Shown one piece after another: positions 7,700-17,235 of a DNA stretch of 64,000 nt. The notes below the pieces were generated by a model. The model had not been told where the DNA came from. It did no database searches and saw only the letters and a program-made list of their open reading frames with translations. A program made the translations under genes and the position numbers. Each line of letters begins with the position of its first letter. Position 1 is the first letter of the stretch. The stretch spans positions 1 to 64,000 of the forward strand of contig JAWOJB010000039.1 in NCBI GenBank assembly GCA_046484325.1, given 5' to 3'. This DNA is from JAWOJB01 sp046484325 (GTDB lineage Bacteria > Actinomycetota > Acidimicrobiia > Spongiisociales > ZC4RG35).

Positions 7700-8464
7700 T
7701 CACAGTCCAAGCCTCTCGCGCAGCCAGGCGATGTCCGCGGCCTGGTCGGCCGCGTCTCCGGGCGTCTCGACCACCACCGGGCAATCTGCCTCCCGCACGA
7801 CCTCGACCAGCAGATCGGGGGGGATCAGGCCGTTCCCGAGGTTGGCGTGACGGTCGCGGCGGGAGTCGAACTCGTCCCGGGAGTCGTTGCAGTGGACGAG
7901 GTCGATCGACCCGACCGCGTCCCGGAGCCGCGCCACCAGGCCGTCGAGCTCCTCCCCGCCCGCCCAGGCGTGGCATGTATCCAGGACGAACCCGGCGCCC
8001 AGGTCGCCGATCTCCTCCCACAGCCGCCCGATCCCGTCGACGGTGCGGGCGACGGCATGGCCCCCGCCCGCGGTGTTCTCGATGAGCACCGGGACCGTGG
8101 TCTCGAGCTGCTCGAGCGCCTTCCGCCACCTGGGGTACGCCTCGGAGAGGTCACCCTCCCCGGTGACGTGGCCGCCGTGGACGATCACACCCGCCGCCCC
8201 GACGGCAGCCGCTGCGTCACAGGTCTCCTGGAGGATCCGGCGAGAGGGGATCCGGACCCGGCTGTTTTCGGCCACCGGGTTGACCAGGTAGGGGGCGTGC
8301 ACGTAGATCGGGACACCCGAGGCGGCCAGCTCGGCGGCGTCGGCCCGCGGCACCGGCTGCTTCCACGACTGCGGGTTGGAGAGGAACAGCTGGACGAGGT
8401 CGGCATCCCGGGCCGCCGCCTCGGCGAGCGGATGGGCGTTGGGCACGTGGGCGCCGATCTTCAC
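7700..8464 (-). CDS. nfo: endonuclease IV (AP endonuclease)
   Basis: DNA repair enzyme that cleaves 5' of abasic sites; TIM barrel with three zinc ions. The 254-residue product from the GTG at 8464 starts [17 protein letters not shown]. Family motifs present are [54 protein letters not shown] and the closing VVVETPG. Its GTG overlaps the TGA of the upstream membrane-protein gene. It is somewhat shorter than E. coli Nfo (285 residues) but has the motif set. Confidence 0.92.
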   Translation of the reverse strand: MKIGAHVPNAHPLAEAAARDADLVQLFLSNPQSWKQPVPRADAAELAASGVPIYVHAPYLVNPVAENSRVRIPSRRILQETCDAAAAVGAAGVIVHGGHVTGEGDLSEAYPRWRKALEQLETTVPVLIENTAGGGHAVARTVDGIGRLWEEIGDLGAGFVLDTCHAWAGGEELDGLVARLRDAVGSIDLVHCNDSRDEFDSRRDRHANLGNGLIPPDLLVEVVREADCPVVVETPGDAADQAADIAWLRERLGL

Positions 8465-9033
8465 GGCTGCACGATCCCCGTCGACGCCGCGGCGACCGCC
8501 ACCTCGACCGCCTCCACGGCCACCTCGGCGGGCGGCCGCTCCCAGTCGGACGCGTACATCGCCAGCGTGCGCTCGTCGAGCCAGCGCGCCCCCCACGGGT
8601 TCTCGGGGAGACGCGAGCGGTCGAAGACCCGAACCCAGAGCACGGGCACCTGCTCGCCGTCGTCGTCGACCGTCGACGCCCCCAGGTCGTCCACGTCCTC
8701 CCAGGCCAGTCGAACCTGGCCCGGGCCGAATGGATTGCCCAGCCGGACCGCCAGGCCATCGCCGTCGGCGACGAGCACCGGGGTCGGGGCGATCAGCTCG
8801 CGCAGACCCCAGAGCACCAGGGCCAGCCCCAGCAGGCCGAGACCCGCCGCCCAGATCATGTCACGAGGCTCGAGGAGCTGGGTGTCCTCGGGCCGGAACA
8901 GCAACCCCCGCAGGGAGTCGGTGATCCGGCGGCGGGTGAGCACGTCGGCCGACATGACGAGGAGTGGCACGCCGAGGATGGCCACCCACCAGGTGCGCCA
9001 GCCGGATCGGCGGACGACGACGGGCTCGATCAT
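8461..9033 (-). CDS. membrane protein, PH-like domain, unknown function
   Basis: A 190-residue protein with two transmembrane helices (about residues 14-32 and 59-78). A soluble domain follows that reads as a small beta-rich, PH-like module ([20 protein letters not shown]). No specific function is recognised. It overlaps pyrE upstream and nfo downstream by four bases each, so the three genes form one transcription unit with coupled translation. Confidence 0.65.
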   Translation of the reverse strand: MIEPVVVRRSGWRTWWVAILGVPLLVMSADVLTRRRITDSLRGLLFRPEDTQLLEPRDMIWAAGLGLLGLALVLWGLRELIAPTPVLVADGDGLAVRLGNPFGPGQVRLAWEDVDDLGASTVDDDGEQVPVLWVRVFDRSRLPENPWGARWLDERTLAMYASDWERPPAEVAVEAVEVAVAAASTGIVQP

Positions 9034-9569
9034 GCGACCCCCAGATCGGAGGGGACGGCCAGGGCCGTGTAGGGAATGCCGGCGGCGGCCAGCCGACCGG
9101 CGACCCGTCCGTCGCTCCGGTCGACGATCGACACGGCCTGGACGACGGCGAGCCCCTCGCCGGAAGCGACCTGGATGGCTTCGAGAAGTGCCCCGCCCGT
9201 GGTGGTCGTGTCCTCCAGCACGGCGACCGAGTCGCCCGGGTGAACGGGGCCGACGAGCCGGCCCCCGGTGCCGTGGCCCTTCGCCTCCTTGCGGATCGAG
9301 AAGGCTCTCAGCGCCCGGCCTCGCTGTGTCGCCACGACGGCGGTCGCCACGGCGATCGGGTCGGCGCCGATGGTCATCCCCCCCACCGCCACCACGGAGG
9401 ATTCGAGTACCGACAGGACCGCCTCGGCAGTGGCGATGGCGCCGGCGCCGTCGAAGGTGGTCATCCGGGCATCGAGGTACCAGTCGGTGGTCTCACCCGA
9501 TCGCAACACGAACGGGCCATCCGTTCGCAGGGCATGGTGCCGGAGATGCTCGATGAGGGCGCTCCGCAT
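9030..9569 (-). CDS. pyrE: orotate phosphoribosyltransferase
   Basis: Pyrimidine synthesis: joins orotate to PRPP to give orotidine monophosphate. The 179-residue product starts MRSALIEHLRHHALRTDG. It has the GGMTIGADPIAVA segment, the RKEAKGHG loop and the PRPP-binding motif VAVLEDTTTTGGALLEA (116-132). The ATG at 9569 is the natural start; a long open stretch upstream is antisense to the phosphatase gene at 9627. No other pyr gene is adjacent. Confidence 0.93.
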   Translation of the reverse strand: MRSALIEHLRHHALRTDGPFVLRSGETTDWYLDARMTTFDGAGAIATAEAVLSVLESSVVAVGGMTIGADPIAVATAVVATQRGRALRAFSIRKEAKGHGTGGRLVGPVHPGDSVAVLEDTTTTGGALLEAIQVASGEGLAVVQAVSIVDRSDGRVAGRLAAAGIPYTALAVPSDLGVA

Positions 9570-9626
9570 CGGGATCACCGTAGCGGCCACGGGGCATGCG
9601 ATCGGAGTCGGGCTAGCGTCGCCCGC

Positions 9627-10304
9627 GTGGAGTTGTTCCTGGTCCGGCACGCCCAACCCGACTGGAGTCCGGGTGGGCGCGCCCGCAACGACCCCGACCT
9701 GACCCCGCTCGGCCGGCGGCAGGCGGCGCGCCTGACCGGACGGAGGTGGGGACGGGTCGACGAGCTTTGGGTGTCGCCGATGACCCGCGCCCGGCAGACA
9801 GCGGAGCCGCTCACCGAGGCCCTCGGTCTCGAGCCCCGGATCGTGGAGTGGGCCCAGGAGATCAACAACCCCCCGGAGTGGGAGGGCAGCCCGGTCGACG
9901 AGGTGGCCGAGCTGTTCGCCGGCCTCAACCTCCGATCGATCGACGAGATGTGGGACGGCCTGCCGGGGGGCGAGACCTTCCGGGGTTTCCACCGCCGGGT
10001 GACGGTGGGGATCGATGAGGCGATGTCGGCATTGGGGGCCGCTCCCCGGGCGGATGCCCGGCCCCACCTCTGGGACGAGCCGGCCGACCGCAGAGTCGTG
10101 CTCGTCGCCCACGGCGGTACCAACGCCGTCATCCTCGGCCACCTGCTGGGGATGGATCCGACCCCCTGGGAGTGGGACCGGTTCGACTCGGCCCACACCT
10201 CGGTCGCCACCCTCCTCACCCGCCCCATCGCCCACGCGGTGGCCTTCGGGTTGATCGGGTTCGGAGACGTCGGCCACCTCGACCCCGACGAGGTGACGAG
10301 GTGA
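9627..10304 (+). CDS. histidine phosphatase family protein
   Basis: Phosphoglycerate-mutase-like fold of 225 residues. The N-terminal catalytic motif is VELFLVRHAQPDWSPGG with the phospho-accepting His in RHA (family RHG). The second catalytic His is in LVAHGGTNAVILGHLLG. The LTPLGRRQAARL and SPMTRARQTAEPL segments are typical. Start at the GTG at 9627 puts the RHA motif near the N-terminus, as usual. Substrate is unknown. Divergent from pyrE. Confidence 0.88.
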   Translation: MELFLVRHAQPDWSPGGRARNDPDLTPLGRRQAARLTGRRWGRVDELWVSPMTRARQTAEPLTEALGLEPRIVEWAQEINNPPEWEGSPVDEVAELFAGLNLRSIDEMWDGLPGGETFRGFHRRVTVGIDEAMSALGAAPRADARPHLWDEPADRRVVLVAHGGTNAVILGHLLGMDPTPWEWDRFDSAHTSVATLLTRPIAHAVAFGLIGFGDVGHLDPDEVTR

Positions 10305-10390
10305 GGAGGTGAGGCAAGAGACAAGAGGCGGGAAGGCTGGACTCAGTGGTCGTGGTCGTGCGGCTCCGGACCGGAGCCGGGAGCAGCCTT

Positions 10391-10543
10391 TCAGCAGCCG
10401 GGCTCGCCCGGGTGCCCGCAGCACGACGAGGCGGTGCGGACCTTGATGAGGTTGTTCCGCAGCGACAGGCGGACTTTCTCGGTGAGCGGTCGGTCCGAAT
10501 CGCGCCAGTTGCCGAAGAGATGCAAGGGGTTGGGACGGGCCAT
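10391..10543 (-). CDS. small conserved protein with CCGHPGEPGC tail
   Basis: A 50-residue protein, MARPNPLHLFGNWRDSDRP onward, ending in RTASSCCGHPGEPGC. From memory, short proteins with a C-terminal CCGxxGxPGC pattern occur widely in Actinobacteria and Chloroflexi, without assigned function. The three clustered cysteines suggest metal binding or redox chemistry. No strong ribosome-binding site is seen before the ATG. It lies just downstream of uppS on the opposite side of the phosphatase gene. Confidence 0.6.
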   Translation of the reverse strand: MARPNPLHLFGNWRDSDRPLTEKVRLSLRNNLIKVRTASSCCGHPGEPGC

Positions 10544-10571
10544 GGGCCCACGGTACCCGCTCGCGCCCGGC

Positions 10572-11345
10572 CTACATCCCGAAGCGGCGCTCCCTCCGGG
10601 CGTAGTCCCGCAGCGAGCGGAGGAAGTCGACCCGGCGGAACGCCGGCCAGTAGACGTCGACAAAGGCGAACTCGGCATACGCCGACTGCCACAGGAGGAA
10701 CCCCGAGAGGCGGGACTCGCCGCTCGTACGGATGACGAGGTCCGGGTCGGGGAGATCCGAGGAGTAGAGGTGCCCGGCCAGTGTCTCGGCGTCGATGTGG
10801 GCGGCGATCTCGGGAGCTGTCATGCCGCGGGCAGCCAGCTCGCCCACCAGGTCGCGACAGGCATCGACGATCTCCTGCCGGCCTCCATAGCCCATGGCAA
10901 TGGTGAGGCGCCGCTCACCGCCGGGCACGGCTTCGACCGCCGCCTTGGCGGCTCCGACCACCCCGTCGGGGAGCAGGTCGAGGCTGCCCACGAACCGCAG
11001 GGCCATCCCGTGCCGGATGCAGCGCTCGGGGAGCCGCCCGAACAACTCGATCAGCACGTCGAAGTAGGGGTCGAGCTCCTCCGCGGGCCTGGCCAGGTTC
11101 TCGCGAGACAGCACCCAGGCTGTCACGGCCGGGATGCCGAGCTCCTCGGCCCAGTCGACGAACTCCTCGAACCGGGCCATGCCCGCCTGGTAGCTGTCGG
11201 TGTAGCTGGCCAGGCCCTCCGAACGGGCATACCGGCGATGCCCGTCGAGGATCACCCCGACATGGGCCGGGAGCCGGGTGAGGTCGAGGTCGCGGATGAG
11301 GCGATCCTCATAGATGCGGTACAGCAGGTTGGTCGGATGCGGCAT
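10572..11345 (-). CDS. uppS: cis-isoprenyl diphosphate synthase (UppS family)
   Basis: Makes polyprenyl diphosphate carriers for cell-wall synthesis by adding isopentenyl units in Z configuration. The 257-residue product starts MPHPTNLLYRIYEDRL. The C-terminal signature RTSGESRLSGFLLWQ and SAYAEFAF are intact. The N-terminal catalytic motif reads VILDGHRRYAR (31-41): the Asp is kept, but the usual Asn of DGNxRW is His36 and the Trp is Tyr39. Chain length (short-chain or undecaprenyl) cannot be told. Confidence 0.88.
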   Translation of the reverse strand: MPHPTNLLYRIYEDRLIRDLDLTRLPAHVGVILDGHRRYARSEGLASYTDSYQAGMARFEEFVDWAEELGIPAVTAWVLSRENLARPAEELDPYFDVLIELFGRLPERCIRHGMALRFVGSLDLLPDGVVGAAKAAVEAVPGGERRLTIAMGYGGRQEIVDACRDLVGELAARGMTAPEIAAHIDAETLAGHLYSSDLPDPDLVIRTSGESRLSGFLLWQSAYAEFAFVDVYWPAFRRVDFLRSLRDYARRERRFGM

Positions 11346-11368
11346 TGAGGTCGACTCCCACTGCCATG

Positions 11369-13147
11369 CTACCGGGTGGGCCCGCCACCCTCCTGGGACC
11401 TCCGCACCAGATCGACCGGCACCTCCACCACCTTCGCCCGCAGGTACTCGCCCAGGGACTTGGCCTGCGGGTCGGTGCGCGTCGATGACGAGACCCCCTC
11501 TCCCAGGAGACCGACCACGACGAAGTTGAGCGCCCTCAGGTTGGCCAGCAGATGGCGCTCGACCGGGAGCGCCGACGTCTCGGGGAGCAGCTCGCGGAGC
11601 CGCTCGACGGTCAGGTACTCGACCAGCCAGGCAAGAGCCTGGTCGTCCCGGACCCACACGCCCAGGTTGGCGTTGCCGCCCTTGTCGCCCGACCGCGCGC
11701 CGATGAGCAGCCCCAGCGGGACGGGTGCCGTCTCGCCCTGCTCCGGCGCCGGCAGGTTCCACCGGACGGCGGGGGCCTCCAACGGGTCGGCCCTGGTGAG
11801 CGGGACCTCCTCGACGGAGCCATCGAGGTGCACCTCCTGGTCGACGAGGTCGGCGGGGATCGTCGTCGGCCAGTAGACCGCATAGGGCGTGGAATCCGAG
11901 GGAGGGGCCGTCAGGAAGAAGCCTGGGTAGTGGGCGAGGGCGAGCTCTACGCCGGCGCGCGAGAACGCCTTGCCGACCTTCTGGGCGTCCGGGTCCTTCA
12001 CCGTCACCCGGAGGTGGGCCATCGCCTCCTCGTTCGAGCCGGGATCGGGCCGGTCCCATCGGATCAGGCGGACGTCGACCTCGGCGAAACGCTCCCGGCC
12101 GCCGACCGCCCGCCACAGTGCCTCCTCGGCCGAGCGCGCCTTCTCCTCGATGTCCAGCCCCGTCAGCACGAAGGTCGTCGTGTTGCGGAACCCGCCCAGG
12201 TGGTTGAGGGCGATCTTGACTTCGGGCGGCGGCGGCTCGCCGAGCACGCCCTCCACCCGGACCCGGTCGGGCCCTTGGTCGACGAGCCGAATGGTGTCGA
12301 ATCGGGCGGTGACGTCGGGGTTGAGGTAGCGGGGCCCGCCGATCTCGTACAGCAGTTGGGCGGTGACCGTGCCCACCGACACCATGCCGCCGGTGTCTGG
12401 ATGCTTGGTGACGACGAAGCTCCCATCACGGTGCAGCTCCACGAGCGGGAACCCGACGTGGTCGAGACCCGGCACCTCCTGGAAGAAGCTGTAGTTGCCG
12501 CCGGTGGCCTGGGCGCCGCACTCGATGACGTGCCCGGCCACCACCGCCCCGGCCAGGGCGTCCCAGTCGTCTCGCCGCCAGCCGAAGTGCCAGGCCCCGG
12601 GACCGACCACGAGGGCGGCATCGGTGACCCTGCCGGTCACCACGACGTCGGCACCGAGCTCGAGCGCCCGGGCGATCCCCCACCCCCCCAGGTAGGCGTT
12701 GGCGGTGACCGGTGTGACCGGGGCTGCCGCCAGCGGGACCCCGGTATCGAGGTGCCGGAGCTCGTGGCCGGCGGCCTGCCAGTCGGGGAGCCGGGTGAGG
12801 ACGTCGTCACCCTCGACGAACGCCACCCTCGGTCGCAGTCCCAACCGGGCCGCCAGCTCGTCGAGGCGGGCGGCGAGGCCGCGAGGGTTGAGCCCACCGG
12901 CGTTGGCCACCACGCGGATGCCCCGGTCAAGGCAGGTCCCCAGCACCTCCTCCATCTGGGCGAGGAAGGTGGTCGCGTACCCACCCTGCGGGTCGGCCAT
13001 GCGGGAGCGCCACAAGATGGCCATCGTCAGCTCGGCGAGGTAGTCCCCGGTGAGGACGTCGATGGGACCGCCCTCGACCATCTCCCTCGCCGCCGAACGG
13101 CGGTCGCCGTAGAAACCCGAGCCGTTGGCGATACGAAGGGGACCCAT
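11369..13147 (-). CDS. acyclic terpene utilisation AtuA-like protein (DUF1446)
   Basis: A 592-residue protein with an N-terminal AtuA-like domain (starts MGPLRIANGSGFYGDRRSA) covering roughly residues 1-440 and a smaller C-terminal AtuA-type domain (about 480-590). Conserved segments include VVANAGGLNPRGLA, ADVVVTGRVTDAALVVGP, HVIECGAQATGGNYSFFQE and GARSGDKGGNANLGVW. The family is linked to terpenoid or branched acid catabolism in pseudomonads; the role here is unknown because no other atu-type genes are adjacent. Confidence 0.85.
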   Translation of the reverse strand: MGPLRIANGSGFYGDRRSAAREMVEGGPIDVLTGDYLAELTMAILWRSRMADPQGGYATTFLAQMEEVLGTCLDRGIRVVANAGGLNPRGLAARLDELAARLGLRPRVAFVEGDDVLTRLPDWQAAGHELRHLDTGVPLAAAPVTPVTANAYLGGWGIARALELGADVVVTGRVTDAALVVGPGAWHFGWRRDDWDALAGAVVAGHVIECGAQATGGNYSFFQEVPGLDHVGFPLVELHRDGSFVVTKHPDTGGMVSVGTVTAQLLYEIGGPRYLNPDVTARFDTIRLVDQGPDRVRVEGVLGEPPPPEVKIALNHLGGFRNTTTFVLTGLDIEEKARSAEEALWRAVGGRERFAEVDVRLIRWDRPDPGSNEEAMAHLRVTVKDPDAQKVGKAFSRAGVELALAHYPGFFLTAPPSDSTPYAVYWPTTIPADLVDQEVHLDGSVEEVPLTRADPLEAPAVRWNLPAPEQGETAPVPLGLLIGARSGDKGGNANLGVWVRDDQALAWLVEYLTVERLRELLPETSALPVERHLLANLRALNFVVVGLLGEGVSSSTRTDPQAKSLGEYLRAKVVEVPVDLVRRSQEGGGPTR

Positions 13148-13187
13148 GGCCCGAGGATAGGGAGCCGTCACCGTGGCCCCGGCGGGG

Positions 13188-14639
13188 TCACCCCCTGGCG
13201 AGCCAACTCTCCTCCGAGCAAAGCGCTTCGATGTGGTCGGGGTGGGTGGGCACACCCGTCGTCAGGTTGACGTGCCCGTCCTCGGTGACGACGAGGTCGT
13301 CCTCGATCCTCACACCGATCCCCAGGAGCTCGGCTGGGACGGCGTGAAGGATCTTCTCAGCGGCGTCACGCGCCTCCTGCTCCGCGACCCTGGCGGCGGC
13401 CGTTCCCCGGGTGACGCGGCGCTCGGTCCACTCGTCCAGGTCGTATTCGAGCAGCGCGAGCTCGATCTCGGGGCTATCCGGGGACACGTAGAGGCCCGGC
13501 TCGACGGTGAAGGCCATCCCCGGCTCGAGCGGCCGCGGCCGTCCCCCAACCCGGCTCGCGCCGGCGTCGTGGACGTCGAGCCCCAGCCAGTGGCCGGTGC
13601 CGTGCATGAAGAACTCCCGGTAGTGGTGCATGGCGAGCGACTCGGCCACCCCCAGGGGGAGCAGGCCGAGGTCCACCATGCCCTCGGTCAGCACCGCGGT
13701 GGCGACGTCGTGGATCTCCCGAAGCGAGGAGCCCGGCCGGGCGGCGTGGAGCCCGGCGCGCTGGGCGGCGAGCACGATGTCGTACACCGCCCGCTGGGGG
13801 GCGGTGAAGGAGCCGCTCGCCGGGAAGGTCCGGGTGATGTCGGAGGAGTAGCCGTCGATCTCGGCGGCGGCGTCGATGAGGAGGAGGTCGCCGTCCTCGA
13901 CGAGGCGGTCGTTCTCCACGTAGTGGAGGATGACGGCGTTGGAGCCCGAGGCCACGATCGAGGGATACCCGTTGCGAGGCGACCCGCCCTCCCGCCACAC
14001 GTACTCCATGGCAGCCTGCACCTGGTACTCATACAGGCCGGGACGGGCGAAGCGCATGGCCTCCCGATGCCCCTCGGCGGACAGCAGGCAGGCGGCGCCG
14101 AGGCTCTCGATCTCGGACGCCGACTTCCGCAGCCGCATCTCCGACAGCGGCACCGACACGTCGTGGACCGCCATCGGGGCGGGGCGGCCGAACCGCTCGC
14201 GGTACGACCGGGCCCGCTCCAGCAACCCGGTGATGCGGGCGTCGTGGGCCGGGTTGCCGAGGCGGTAGAAGAGGGTGTCGCGGCCGAGCATGATCCGGGG
14301 CAACACCTCGTCGAGCTCCCCCAGGTCGTAGGCGGTATCGGCGGCATGGCGGGCAATCGCCCCCTCGGTCCCCGCCCGGTACCCGTTCCAGATCTCCATC
14401 TCACGGTCACGGGGGCGTACGAAGAGGTGGAAGTCCCCGTCGGGATGGCCGGGCACGAGTACGCAGACCGCGTCGGGCTCCTCGAACCCCGTCAGGTAGA
14501 AGAAGTCGGAGTCCTGGCGGAAGGGGTGGGTGACGTCGTGGTTGCGGATCGTCTCGCTGGCGGCGGGAACGACGGCGATGGCTGAGTCGCCGATCTCGGC
14601 GGCGAGGCGCTGGCGGTGTTCGCGAAAGCGGTCGGGCAT
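13188..14639 (-). CDS. pepP: Xaa-Pro aminopeptidase (M24B)
   Basis: Cleaves N-terminal residues followed by proline; pita-bread fold with two metals. The 483-residue product starts MPDRFREHRQRLAAE. Metal ligands appear in order: Asp in LLIDAAAE, Asp in DITRTFP, His in MHGTGHWLGLDVHD, Glu in AFTVEPGLYV and Glu in GIGVRIEDDLVV. The N-terminal creatinase-like domain (about 1-170) contains DSDFFYLTGFEEPDAV. Start at the ATG at 14639; an upstream in-frame extension overlaps the next gene and is not family-like. Confidence 0.93.
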   Translation of the reverse strand: MPDRFREHRQRLAAEIGDSAIAVVPAASETIRNHDVTHPFRQDSDFFYLTGFEEPDAVCVLVPGHPDGDFHLFVRPRDREMEIWNGYRAGTEGAIARHAADTAYDLGELDEVLPRIMLGRDTLFYRLGNPAHDARITGLLERARSYRERFGRPAPMAVHDVSVPLSEMRLRKSASEIESLGAACLLSAEGHREAMRFARPGLYEYQVQAAMEYVWREGGSPRNGYPSIVASGSNAVILHYVENDRLVEDGDLLLIDAAAEIDGYSSDITRTFPASGSFTAPQRAVYDIVLAAQRAGLHAARPGSSLREIHDVATAVLTEGMVDLGLLPLGVAESLAMHHYREFFMHGTGHWLGLDVHDAGASRVGGRPRPLEPGMAFTVEPGLYVSPDSPEIELALLEYDLDEWTERRVTRGTAAARVAEQEARDAAEKILHAVPAELLGIGVRIEDDLVVTEDGHVNLTTGVPTHPDHIEALCSEESWLARG

Positions 14640-14683
14640 GGCCACAGTCTCGCAGACTCCCGCGTCCGCATCTGCGGGCGGCG

Positions 14684-15607
14684 CTACGACGGCAAGACCA
14701 GGTCCACGATGAGCGGGAGATGATCCGAGCCGAGGTCGGCGCCCAACCGGCGATCCACCACCACCCACTCGTCGGAGTGCACCAGGTGGTCGATCGGCAC
14801 CCTAAGCAGACGGGGCAGGGAGGTGGGGAAGCTCGGCTGCGGCCCGAACCCCCGCGACGAGTCGCGGAGCCCACCGATCGAGGCGAGCCGTCCGAAGGCA
14901 TGGGACCACTGGGTGGCGTTCATGTCGCCGGCGACGATCGCCGGGACCTCCTGGGATACCGCCCACTCGGCGGCAAAGCGGATCTGGGCGTCGCGGTACA
15001 GCGATCGCACCTCGGTGGTGGGCGCCAGCGGATGACTGGACAGGAGGGCTACCGGCCGTCCTTCGAGGAGCAGGCGGACCTCCACAGCCCGTGGCTGGTC
15101 GCGGGTGAAGCCGAACCCGGTGACCTCCGCCCCGGGCTGGGTGAGGACGAGCGTCCCGAAGATCAGGTCGCCACCGCGCACCGTGTCGACGATGTAGGGG
15201 AGCCCCGCGTCCAGGATGGCCTCCTCCCATGGGCGGCTCACCTCGTGGAGGAAGACGACGTCCGCCTCGGTGGCCCGGAGGAAGTCGATGACCTCGCCGA
15301 AGCGATCGTTGTCCGAGAGCACGTTGTACGAGACGACCCGGAGCGCCGGGGTGCCCTCGGGAGGCGGGGCCGGGCGGCCCAGGAACAGCGGGAGGACGAG
15401 GGCGGCGTTGAGCGCCGTCGCGACCAGCACCGTCCAGCCCGTGCGGCGCCAGCGGGCGAGGACGAGGAGCAGGCCGAGCACCCCGAGCAGCAGGGCGAGC
15501 TGCACCCTGAGGTTGGCGACGAGGTCGAGCCACCAGACCCATGCCCCGAGGAAGGCCGCCACCGAGAGGGCGGCCAGGAGCAGGGCGGGGATCGCCACGA
15601 CGATCAT
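14684..15607 (-). CDS. endonuclease/exonuclease/phosphatase family membrane protein
   Basis: A 307-residue protein. Three hydrophobic segments occupy about residues 1-80, followed by an EEP-type catalytic domain. Visible motifs are VVSYNVLSDN (N ligand), ADVVFLHEV (catalytic Glu), the GDMNATQWS motif (Asp/Asn pair) and GSDHLPLIVDL (general base His near the C-terminus). The active domain would face outside the membrane. Similar proteins act on lipids or nucleic acids; the substrate is not predictable. Confidence 0.85.
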   Translation of the reverse strand: MIVVAIPALLLAALSVAAFLGAWVWWLDLVANLRVQLALLLGVLGLLLVLARWRRTGWTVLVATALNAALVLPLFLGRPAPPPEGTPALRVVSYNVLSDNDRFGEVIDFLRATEADVVFLHEVSRPWEEAILDAGLPYIVDTVRGGDLIFGTLVLTQPGAEVTGFGFTRDQPRAVEVRLLLEGRPVALLSSHPLAPTTEVRSLYRDAQIRFAAEWAVSQEVPAIVAGDMNATQWSHAFGRLASIGGLRDSSRGFGPQPSFPTSLPRLLRVPIDHLVHSDEWVVVDRRLGADLGSDHLPLIVDLVLPS

Positions 15608-15643
15608 CGCTCGATCAGGGTAGGGAGCCCGCGGGCGACGCGA

Positions 15644-16267
15644 TCAGTCGAAGTCGGTGGCAAGGGCCGGGTCCCGCAGGTGGTCGAACATCCGCCTGAC
15701 GTGGGCCGGGATGATCCGGCCGAGCGACAGGTCGGGGATGTCGCCCTCCCCGAACCATCCGACCTCGGTGGTCTCGACCGAGGTGGTGGGCTCTCCGCCC
15801 AGCAACTCGCACACGAAGAACAGCAGATAGGCGTGCTGCGGCGCCGCCGGGTAGGGATGCCGGAGCTTGTCGAAGACAGCCGCCAGCTTGATCGCCCTCG
15901 CCAGATAACCGGACTCCTCCCGGATCTCGCGCTCAACCGATTTCGACGGCGGCTCGCCCACGTCGATCCACCCCCCGGGGAGGGTCCACCGTCCGTCGGC
16001 TGCCTCGCGGACCATCAGGATCCGCTGGTCGGGGTCGAACACCGCGCCCCGGGCGATGAGCAGCGGGGTGGCGTACCCGCGCAACCCGGAGAACACCGAG
16101 GCGATCGAGTCGGGGTCTGCCGAGGGGTGGGCGGCCATCTCGGCGGCGATTCGGCGAACCTCCTCGTACCGCTGCCGGTCGAACACGCCGTCGGCGAAGG
16201 TGAGGCCGCTCTGGGCGATGGCCTGGAGGCGTCGCACCCATCCCAGCCGAGGATCATGCGGTGACAC
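15644..16267 (-). CDS. NUDIX hydrolase with N-terminal extension
   Basis: A 207-residue protein with a complete NUDIX box GGWIDVGEPPSKSVEREI followed by REESGY. An N-terminal helical region (about residues 1-65) resembles that found in several ADP-sugar and NADH pyrophosphatase relatives. GTG at 16267 was chosen because it starts the recognisable N-terminal domain. Substrate unknown. It lies between the EEP-family gene and the haloalkane dehalogenase-like gene, 26 bases from the latter. Confidence 0.88.
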   Translation of the reverse strand: MSPHDPRLGWVRRLQAIAQSGLTFADGVFDRQRYEEVRRIAAEMAAHPSADPDSIASVFSGLRGYATPLLIARGAVFDPDQRILMVREAADGRWTLPGGWIDVGEPPSKSVEREIREESGYLARAIKLAAVFDKLRHPYPAAPQHAYLLFFVCELLGGEPTTSVETTEVGWFGEGDIPDLSLGRIIPAHVRRMFDHLRDPALATDFD

Positions 16268-16293
16268 CGCCCTCCCGTCTCCGCCGCCGCCGC

Positions 16294-17163
16294 TCAAGGG
16301 ATGGTGGCCAGCCATCCGGCCACCGCGGCACCGATCGCCGGCCCCGAGTCCTCCTGGACGAAGTGGGAGCCGCCCACCACGACCTTCTCCTGGTTCGGCC
16401 AGCCCAGGCAGACGTCCCGCTGACGGCCGACGAGGATCGACCCGGGGTCGGCGTCGACGAAGAGCTTCGGGATCGGGCTCGTGGCCATCCAGGCCGAGTA
16501 GGCGGCGACGAGCTCGTGGACGTCGGCGGGCTCGCCGTCGATGGGGATCTCGCGGGGCCAGGTGAGCATTGGTCGCCTCCGCTCGCCTGGATCGAGAAAG
16601 GGCCTCCGGTACTCGGCCATCACCTCGTCGGCGAGCGGGTCGAGCACCGAGGCGGGCAGGATCCGCTCCACGAACACGTTCTTGTCGAGGACCATCTTCT
16701 CGCCCGCAAGCGAGCGCATCGCCTGGAAGATCGGGCGGGCGGCCTCCGGCCAGTCCTCCCAACCCAGCGGCGCCACGATCGTCTCCATGTAGGCGATCGC
16801 CCGGACCGCGTCCCGATGGCGGTTCGCCCAGTCGAAGCCCAGGGCCCCTCCCCAGTCGTGGAGGACGAAGGTCACCCGGTCGTCGACCCCGAGCCGCTCG
16901 AGCAACCCGTCGAGATACCGCCGGTGCTCGACGAATCGATAGGAGCCGGGCCCGGGGTCCGGGAGTGGACCGGAGTCGCCCATCCCCACCAGATCGGGGG
17001 CGATGCACCGGCCTAGTTCTGTCAGTTCCGGGATGACCCGGCGCCAGAGGAATGACGACGTGGGGTTCCCGTGGAGGAAAACGATCGGATCACCATCGCC
17101 CACCTCGACATAGGCCATGGTCACCCCGTCCACGGCCTGGTGGCGCTTGACGAGCTCGGTCAT
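16294..17163 (-). CDS. haloalkane dehalogenase-like alpha/beta hydrolase
   Basis: A 289-residue enzyme that most resembles the DhaA/LinB subfamily. It has IVFLHGNPTSSFLWR, where the Asn of HGNP is the halide-binding residue; nucleophile elbow VLHDWGGALGF with Asp in place of Ser; and the catalytic His in VVGGSHFVQED. Presence of both the Asp nucleophile and HGNPTSS supports hydrolytic dehalogenation of alkyl halides. The ATG at 17163 fits family length; an upstream in-frame extension overlaps the DUF2252 relic region. Confidence 0.88.
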   Translation of the reverse strand: MTELVKRHQAVDGVTMAYVEVGDGDPIVFLHGNPTSSFLWRRVIPELTELGRCIAPDLVGMGDSGPLPDPGPGSYRFVEHRRYLDGLLERLGVDDRVTFVLHDWGGALGFDWANRHRDAVRAIAYMETIVAPLGWEDWPEAARPIFQAMRSLAGEKMVLDKNVFVERILPASVLDPLADEVMAEYRRPFLDPGERRRPMLTWPREIPIDGEPADVHELVAAYSAWMATSPIPKLFVDADPGSILVGRQRDVCLGWPNQEKVVVGGSHFVQEDSGPAIGAAVAGWLATIP

Positions 17164-17235
17164 TCGGCGCGCCACGGTACCGTGCCAGATCCTCGGGAAC
17201 GAGCTCGACCACCGTGGATCTGGAGAAGCGCCCGA

